A stretch of 64,000 bases of DNA from assembly GCF_000189635.1 (NCBI RefSeq), contig NW_002475971.1, positions 124,001 to 188,000 of the forward strand. Direction: 5' to 3'. The DNA is from Tetrahymena thermophila SB210. Taxonomy: Eukaryota > Ciliophora > Oligohymenophorea > Hymenostomatida > Tetrahymenidae. The position numbers were made by a program, and so were the translations under genes. This document shows positions 56,475 to 64,000 of this stretch, in pieces. The stretch's first letter is position 1, and each line of letters begins with the position of its first letter. A model generated the notes under the pieces. That model saw nothing but the letters and a program-made list of their open reading frames with translations, searched no databases and was not told the origin of the DNA.

Positions 56475-56823
56475 TAAAAAATTAGTCAGTCATCAATTAA
56501 TTATTGTAAATAAATATGGATGGAAACTAACTCAATATAATTAAATTAAATTAAAAGTATGTAAATAAATAAATAAATAAATCAATAAATTACTAAATAT
56601 TTTGTAATATAAAACATAAATAATAAACTAACTAACCAAATAACTAAATTACTTTCTAAAATACTTAAAGGTTTGTTAATTTTTATCTAAGCCTTTATGA
56701 TTTAAGAAAAATTTAATTCATAAATTGCTGAATTGCAGATATATATATTTTTAATTATTTTAATCATTATTACTTTTAATTAAAATAATTTTAAGTCTAG
56801 CTAAATACCTAGCTAACTTATAA
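56475..56823. other. Convergent AT-rich spacer with ATAA microsatellite
   Basis: Contains a run of (AATA)n near 56562-56590. No gene. Confidence 0.65.
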
Positions 56824-59800
56824 TCAGAGTTAGACTATCATACTTTCATGTTTATAACTTGACGGACTTTTAATGTGCTTGAAACTTTTTTTTTGCTTTG
56901 AAGGACTACCAATTTTCTTTTTTGATTTTCTCATGTTTTATGTTTTTGCTTTATTTCTATTCTTTAATTAAGATTGGTTAAATTGCTTTATGACACCTAG
57001 AAGATTGTTGCTAACAAAATATTTTTTAAATTCTTTTCCAACATCAAATACTTCTTCATAATCGAATTAGCAAAATTCTAAATAAAAAATCAATCCATTT
57101 TAAATTTAACTAGCCTAAGATTTTTCATTGATTGCGTTTTTTATATCATTGAATTTACAACTCTAATTTCTAGACCCTTATCTATTCACTTATAGTTAGT
57201 TATTACTGCTACTTATAGCATTTAAACCACTTGGAACGCTATCTTATTAAATGAGAGTTGATCTTTTTTTTAAGCGGGTACTCTTTTTTTTGTCATCTTT
57301 CCTTTAAAAATTTTATTGTTATTAAAAACTTTGATCCAAATCTGTGAAAGAGCCGATATTTTGCTTTTAATTTTTAGAGGAGTTTTATTATGGTTCAATA
57401 TTTATAGAAAATATTTGCTATTAATTCTAATTAGTTTGCTAATTTGAAATCATTTAAACACTTTATTGCTAATTACTTTAATTATTACTAAGAGCTTAGG
57501 CCTTTTAAATTGGTTGTACTGGTAACTTTATTTATATAACATCACTATTTCTTTTACTCTTATTTGAAATCTCTGACTTGTAATCAATTAAAACTTAAAG
57601 AGTTTAGACTTATGGTTATTATAAAATTAGTTAAGAGGGTTGTAAAGCTGACTACTGATTTTATAATTGTGCTCCCCTCAGTGATATCTAAGAAAGTATG
57701 TCTTCTTTTTCAGATTTATCCATTTAAGAAATATTATCTTTATAAGAAGAGAGCTCATTATGTTTAAAATTGCAAAAAGATCCCAAGGGTTCATGAAGAA
57801 ATAAATTATTTACTTAACTGCTTACACCATTAAATTCTACTTAGCTATGTCCTACTTTACTTCTGCTTTTAACTTCATATGCTTCGTAAGTTTCAGAAGC
57901 TTCTGATTCTGTTCTTAAATTTAAACGGCTTTCATATTCAATTTCAAACAAATTCATAGCATTTTATACTACAGTTACATTATTTCTACTATTATACCTT
58001 TTTAATTAATTAGTAAAATATTTAATTCGCAATATAATAATTAATTAGAAGTAAATGTAAATAAATAAATAAATAAGTAAAATAAATTTATAAATAAATT
58101 AAAAATGTATAAAATGTATTAAATTTGAATTTACCTTTATTAAAATCTGCTAACTTTAACTCTTTTTTAATCTTGAGATTTATTTGAATTATGAATTATT
58201 AGATGTTTCCTTTACTCTATATTCAAGAAGGGGCAATTATCATATTTATGAGAAAATTTATCGCAAATAATACACTTAATTCCTAGAGTTTAGTGTTAAT
58301 TATAGAGCATAATTTTATCTTTAAGCTATCTGTAAAATTCCTTTTTTTATAAATAATCTATTTTTATTTTTGAAAATATATAATTTATTACATATTATTC
58401 GGGATAGTCTTGTAAGACTTCATAGAAATCTCTTCTAGTCAAAAATGCAACTAGACTTGAATTACAAGATTTCAGAGAGTATTATCTTTTATGTGACTCA
58501 TTGAAAAATTCTTCTTCTCCAATTACTTCTTCTTTCTGATTAAAATAAATAAATATTTAAGATAAAAATAAATGAAAAACTGACTGGATAACCTTATATT
58601 TTTTAAGTAGGGTGTAAGTTTTCCCATTTTCCATTGAAACTAGTTCTAGTTCTCCCTTTTTAAGTTATTTATTGTTTTTAAAGATCAGATTTAATTAATT
58701 AATATTACTTAAACTAAGATATAGATCTTATCATCATATTCTTTTTCTTGAAATATGTACTCTTCTGCTACAAACTTCTGTTCTTTTACTCTTAGAGCCA
58801 GTGCATCTATAACATCAGAATTAAAGTTTAAAGAAAATATCTTATGCTATCTCAGCTTTTTCCCGTACAAATCTTTAAATACTTCTTCTTTTAATAAGGA
58901 GCTGAGATTTTCAGTAACATAATTGATATCTAAATCAGATTAATATTTTTATTAATAATGATATTCGTAATATTTTCTAATTTTAGTTTGCAGTTATGTG
59001 TCGATTCCTCTTTTACTCATTAAATAATTTAATTATCTCATTTTTTACTAAAATTCTGATTTTGATCTTTACATTTCTTAAATAATTTCACCAATTTAAT
59101 TGAAACTATAAGCAAAAATACCACATGAAGACAGACTCATAATTATTACAAAGACCCTTTCCACTTTATAATATTAAATAATTTATTAAGGCATAAATGT
59201 ATCATTAAAAAATCATCTTTTTATTTATTAAAAAAATGTAAAACAATAATTACTAGAAGTAACAGGAACTATATCACCATATCCAAGCGTTACCATTGTT
59301 ATAGTTGCCCAATAAATTGATGTAATATAAACATCATGCCAAGAATCTTAAGGACTTGTACTAACATCTAACCAGTTCATTTTACCAGCATTTTTTTCTA
59401 TTTATCCTATTTCTACAAAGCAACAAGCACTTAAATGACCAACTATGAACATAATAAATACTAACTTTATTATTTTAGCATTTATTGAAACTTATTTGTC
59501 TTTGTTAAATCTTTCATCAAGCTCAGTAAACTTTTTAAGAATGTCAAAAATTCTTAATAATACTATATAATCCAAATATTTATAATATTGAGACCCATTA
59601 TTCAGAAAAAATATTAAAGTAATCATAAAATCTCGCCTGTTATTATTTATTTTAAAATTATTATAATAATTTATAATTACATTTAGTTATTTTATAATAC
59701 ACAAATTTATTCCTAAGGTAGTCTCTAATAATAAGCTTTCGTCTTGTGATAATGTGCCCTCTCTTAAAAATAGCCTGTTTTATATTTAGATATATTTAAA

Positions 59801-61154
59801 ATTTGCTAATTTAAACAAGTTAATGCTTTGCTTACAGTATTTAAATTTAACAATATTTCAAGAGGGAATATTATATTCACTAATTAATAGCAAACAAAAT
59901 TTTAAAAACCTGTCCCAATATCAAAGCTATTGTGCAATGGGAGATAAATAATCATATTAATCATGAGTAAAATAAAAATTATGTCCCAAATTATCTTTAT
60001 TTTAGAGTCCTTTTTTATGAATTATTAATGAAAGAATAATTTTAATTAATTGATTTTTATAACAAAATTTTTTTTACTGGGTGAATAACTAGATTAGGAT
60101 TATACCATAACTATCCAACAAATGTTTCTATAATATTTTAAAATGAATATATTTATTTATTTGTTTATTTTAATTGATCTAGATTGATTACCTTTTAACC
60201 AGAATTTCAATTTTTCAAAGTGGGTTGGCCTCTAATTTAAATAATATATTAAAGATTTAATCATTTATTTATTTATTGCTTTTGAAGAAAATTTTACTTT
60301 TGAATAAAAAACATCATTGTAATAAAAGAAACTATAATCTGATGATACGTCTCCAATAATATCAAAATGAAGCTGTGACATCCATCTAAACAAATATTTT
60401 TTTGATTTACCCTTCATTATGTTCATAAATTTTTTTATGTTCAAAGTTCTAAGTATTACTTTAAATTAATTGTTTATGTTTTATTGTTTCTTCCTTAAAA
60501 ACTAAATCAATCCAAAGTTATCTTCGCTTCTTTCCGCTTCTTCTTATTAAGTAACAACCCTTTTAATTGAACTTTCTTACTTTGGAGTAATGATACACTC
60601 TTATTTGCTTGAGCGATCCTTAATTTCTAATGACTTTTTTTTCATAAAAGATCTAAAATTGTTGAAATCTTACTGTATATTAGTTTAAGAAGCAGTTGGG
60701 TAGTATTTTTAAGAATTAGACTCTTTTGGTTAATCATAAATAAAAATTTGATTATTATTTTTATTTCGATACTATGCATTCTCTAAATCTTCAGTCATAT
60801 CTTGATCATTAACTGATATTTAATCCCCTAGCTTAGGATCTTGTGATTATTCTAAAATATTGTGAATTTTTACAAATTTCCCAAAATTAAAGGTGCTTTT
60901 ATAGATACATGTGTTTTCTTTTATGTTGGTTTCATCATCACAAAATTATAAATCATCTAATTCTATAATTGGTGATTACTAACACACTTCGTCTTCTTAT
61001 TTCGATATTTGATGCTCCCTATTTATTATTAATTGTAATTAATGTAAAAATATTCTAAAAGTGCGATAGATAGTTCTTCAGCACTAAAAATGATTTACTT
61101 ATTTTATAAGACTTACTTGGTTTAAATTATTAATTTACTCTCAGTTTAGTCCAT
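56824..61154 (-). CDS. Voltage-gated-type K+ channel with cyclic-nucleotide-binding-like domain (channel C)
   Basis: First exon 61154-61117 (MDQTESKLIIQTK), intron 61055-61116, TGA at 56824-56826. After an acidic N-terminus come S4/S5 (LRIFDILKKFTELDERFNKD), LVFIMFIVGHLSACCFVEIG, and the pore SIYWATITMVTLGYGDIVPV (filter 59273-59284). S6: RVFVIIMSLSSCGIFAYSF. Nucleotide-binding fold: EEYIFQEKEYDDKIYILVQ, LKKGELELVSMENGKTYTLL, GEEEFFNES, then SCNSSLVAFLTRRDFYEVLQ; the phosphate-binding Arg is not evident. A CCHC motif follows and a tail with FDVGKEFKKYFVSNNLLGVI, the same block as in channels A and B. It is separated from them by about 8.7 kb with four other genes, so either an older duplicate or moved. 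Role as for A and B: K+ efflux across the ciliary or cell membrane. Internal exon borders only partly traced. Confidence 0.83.
58233..58274 (-). other. CCHC zinc-knuckle-like motif in K+ channel C
   Basis: Encodes CIICDKFSHKYDNC (C-x2-C-x4-H-x4-C), followed by PFLN, at the same place as in channels A and B. Confidence 0.7.
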
Positions 61155-62081
61155 ATTAAAAATTGTTAAACTTTAATTTAGTAGAATTATAGATTCTCTC
61201 TTTAATTAATTATACAAAGTAGAAAAAAAATTTCACAAAACAAATAAAGCTTTTTATTTTAATAAAAAATATTCATGCCTGAATTTTAGATTGTTTTATT
61301 ATGATTTTAATCAAAGACTTTAATGGTAAATTTCTTGTAAATTAGAGAAGCTCTAAATTATAAAAAGCTTTTCAAATTGTTAATAATCAAAATGAATAGG
61401 AGAATTTTTACTGTTTTGTTATGCTCTCTATAATTGAATTTTTCAGTTCGATCATTTTCATAGATTTAATTTATTTAATAATTATTTAGTTCATTATGGA
61501 AACTAATAAAAATTTTATTTAATTCAGTAATAATATCATAAATAATTACTTCTATAATGAATTGTATACTTTGTTAGTAATAGAATTTATGATTTTATTT
61601 TAAAATATTATGTCCAATAAAAAGTAATAAATATTTGATAGATTTATTAAAAAGTATATAATTTAATACATTTATTTTATATAAATTATCTTTGATTTAT
61701 CTATTAATCTTTTTATTAATATAAAATATAACTAAAATTAATGTTCATACTAATTTGAATATTACTAAAATATAAAATATTTTAAAAGATAGTTTTAAAT
61801 TTTAGCTATTGTACTTCATAATAAAAAAAAGTTAATAAATTTTTTCTATAAATTAAGAGGACTATTAATCTTATGTCGTTAAATTTTTTTAATTATTGAT
61901 TGGGCATAAAAACAAATTCCAGAAGATTATAAAGTATATTTTTTTCATCTAATTTGATTCTTAATAATTTCTTTTATTAAAGTGGAGAAAATTTATGAAA
62001 TAAATGAATTATTTTTAGATATTAAGAAATAATAAATTTCAATATAAAAAAATTTAGAAAACTCAAAAATAAATCATAAGT
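61155..62081. other. Divergent AT-rich spacer
   Basis: Upstream regions of channel C and of the MGNCC gene. No feature recognised. Confidence 0.65.
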
Positions 62082-64000
62082 ATGGGAAATTGTTGTCCTT
62101 AATAAGAAATACAAAATAATGATGTAATTTAAAAGAAAAATAAAAAGAAAAAAATGATTTCAAATAATATTTCTATAGAATAAATTAGATAGATAAGAAT
62201 ATAAAGTAATATTATTTTAAGTTTTTCTATTTTATTTTTAATCATACATTTTTTAAAATAAAAAGACTTTGAAAAAGAAATCAACTAAAATACAGAATCT
62301 CAATAAAATAATTTTTAGAGAAAAGATGTTATTTAGACAAATTTATCAATAGAGAATAGCGCTTTATTAGATTCATAATCAAATTTTTTTAAAAATGATG
62401 AAATTAATGCAGTATAAATTCAGTCAGATTTTAAAGATATTAGTTAAAGCAACGAAATTGTCATACAAGACTTATAATTTGAAATAAAAAACGAGCCAAA
62501 TTAAATATAATATGAAGAAAAGTAAAGCTTAGAAAGAGAATAAGATAACTTATACGATATTGAAATCTATGAAAAAATTAAATTTTTGCTTTAACCCTGC
62601 ATTTTTTTCTCTAATATGGTAATTTATAATTAGATTTTATTTTAAAAATAAAAATAAGCTAAAATTAACACTTTCTATTTTAACCAAAACTATTTAATTA
62701 TTATTCCAAATTAAATAAAAAAGGTATCTATGCAGTTAAATACATCCTAACAAAAAGTAATAAAATATTATAGATATTTTCAACTGACTTAAATTTATTC
62801 GAAGCTTTTTTATTAATTTATTATATTATTTAAATATTTTAAATTGATAGATATATATTTTTAATTCTATTTATTTATAAATTTAATTGAAATTAGCTAC
62901 TTAATATCAAAGAGATATCATTCCAAAATAACTAAATACTAAAGAATCTAAGCATAAATTATTAAAATATGATTAGATAAAACTAAGATTAAATGCTATT
63001 AGTAGATTAGGAAAATTGCATAAAACTATTAAAAGAATATTAATAAAATTTTTCGAGTTAATTTAACTAGAAAATTTAAATCATCAGTACTTCATATGAT
63101 TAGGTTTTCTAAGTATAAAAATTTAGCTATTAGATTTAAGAAAATGGTAACTTTTATGAAATTGAGTAGGGTTATTATTTGGATAAATCAATTTTTGAAA
63201 TATAATCTTATAATGCTTAAATTATTAATTCCATACCATACTTTGAAGCATTTGGTTGCAAGATCTTGTAAATTGATTAATAAGAGTCTATTATTTATTA
63301 GGAGTTATTAATATTGAATATAGATCAAATATCTTAAATTTTTAATAAATTGAAAATTTAGTGGAAATAATTTGATATTGAAAGTTTACTTTTATTTTGG
63401 CTCTAGCTAGTTATTTCTTTGCATGAATAATAATTGATATTTCCAAATATATCTCTCTAAAAAATTGGTGTTGTTTCTGATATATCTTGTTAATTTTATT
63501 ACTTTAAAATAAGTGACATTATGGGTTTAATAGACTAAGATTAGGTTATTTAAAAATAAAATTTAGTTAGCATTAAATAAAAGACTGATGATAGTTTTTT
63601 ATTTAAACAAATAAAAGACACTTGTAAAAATATAGTAAATATAATTCAAGAAAATCTTAAAATAATTTAAAAAAAATAGGATGTGGAAGTTGATTTCAAA
63701 AGCAACTTTTTAAAAATATATGAATTCTGTTAATTTTTTATTGGAAACAATTTCGAACAAATTAGCTTTAACCTTTAGTTTTTAATTCAAAAAATAGAAG
63801 CTTGCTTTCCAAATAGGTTTGAGCTAGTTTAATACTTAACAAAATCAGCAATTTTAGACTAGCTAGTTTAGGAAAAAAAGGTTAATTTATAAAAATCTTA
63901 GAATGAAATATTTAATTCTCATCAGAATATTAAAAATATGAAAAAAGAAAATAAAATCAACATATTATTACAAGCTGTAAATATAGTTTAGGAAACTATT
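62082..64000 (+). CDS. Predicted myristoylated degenerate kinase-like protein, 3' end beyond the window
   Basis: Starts MGNCCPQQEIQNNDVIQKKN, a Gly2 myristoylation start with two Cys, like the gene at 30320. Exons inferred: 62082-62205, 62266-62618, a short exon near 62724-62756, and a long one from about 62896 that stays open to the right edge. The first part is acidic and Q/N-rich. Later sequence resembles a kinase: FEIQSYNAQIINSIPYF (alphaC-like), SIIYQELLILNIDQISQIF (hinge/alphaD), LLLFWLQLVISLHEQQLIFP (alphaE and loop), FYYFKISDIMGLIDQDQ. Aligned to a kinase, the HRDxKxxN loop is FPNISLQKI and DFG is DIM, so catalysis is unlikely. The kinase reading is my inference from motif order, weaker than for the gene at 30320. 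The frame remains rich in Q/K to the edge. Confidence 0.6.

Overview
The window looks like macronuclear DNA of a Tetrahymena-like oligohymenophorean ciliate. It is about four-fifths A+T. Genes read through only if TAA and TAG mean glutamine and TGA is the sole stop; most long reading frames carry many in-frame TAA/TAG and end at TGA. Introns are short (mostly 49-95 nt, GT...AG, AT-rich), there are no operons, and the spacers are several hundred bases of nearly pure A+T. A standard-code reading gives only fragments, so almost everything below was rebuilt by hand with code 6 and GT-AG splicing.

Left third (1-17 kb): a sperm-tail PG-rich (SHIPPO-type) protein cut by the left edge, two intronless unknown genes, a complete GCN2-type eIF2alpha kinase (RWD, coiled coil, kinase, HisRS-like, C-terminal anticodon-binding-like part) on the minus strand, and a Tudor-SN (SND1) gene on the plus strand.

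Middle (17-39 kb): a Q/N-rich coiled-coil protein, a secreted or ER thioredoxin-like protein with one CPKC site, a coiled-coil protein in eight exons, a Rab2-like GTPase ending in Cys-Cys, two very small genes, a predicted N-myristoylated pseudokinase-WD40 protein (MGNCC start), the 18S rRNA dimethyltransferase DIM1, and a large unknown protein with a beta-sandwich-like middle.

Right part (39-64 kb): three related voltage-gated-type K+ channels with cyclic-nucleotide-binding-like domains, all on the minus strand (two in tandem at 39-48 kb, one at 57-61 kb). Between them lie a scramblase-family gene, an Mpv17/PMP22-family gene, one tRNA-Ala(AGC), and a coiled-coil protein with a jacalin-like C-terminus. 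The window ends inside a second MGNCC-starting gene that also resembles a degenerate kinase.

The most interesting signals are: (1) each K+ channel carries a Cx2Cx4Hx4C zinc-knuckle-like motif just after the nucleotide-binding domain; (2) two proteins with the same MGNCC start have kinase folds whose catalytic residues are replaced, one fused to WD40 repeats; (3) the GCN2 kinase lacks the Glu of the APE motif. The genes do not form one pathway; they are ordinary neighbours. I saw no transposon, CRISPR, viral or prokaryotic element.
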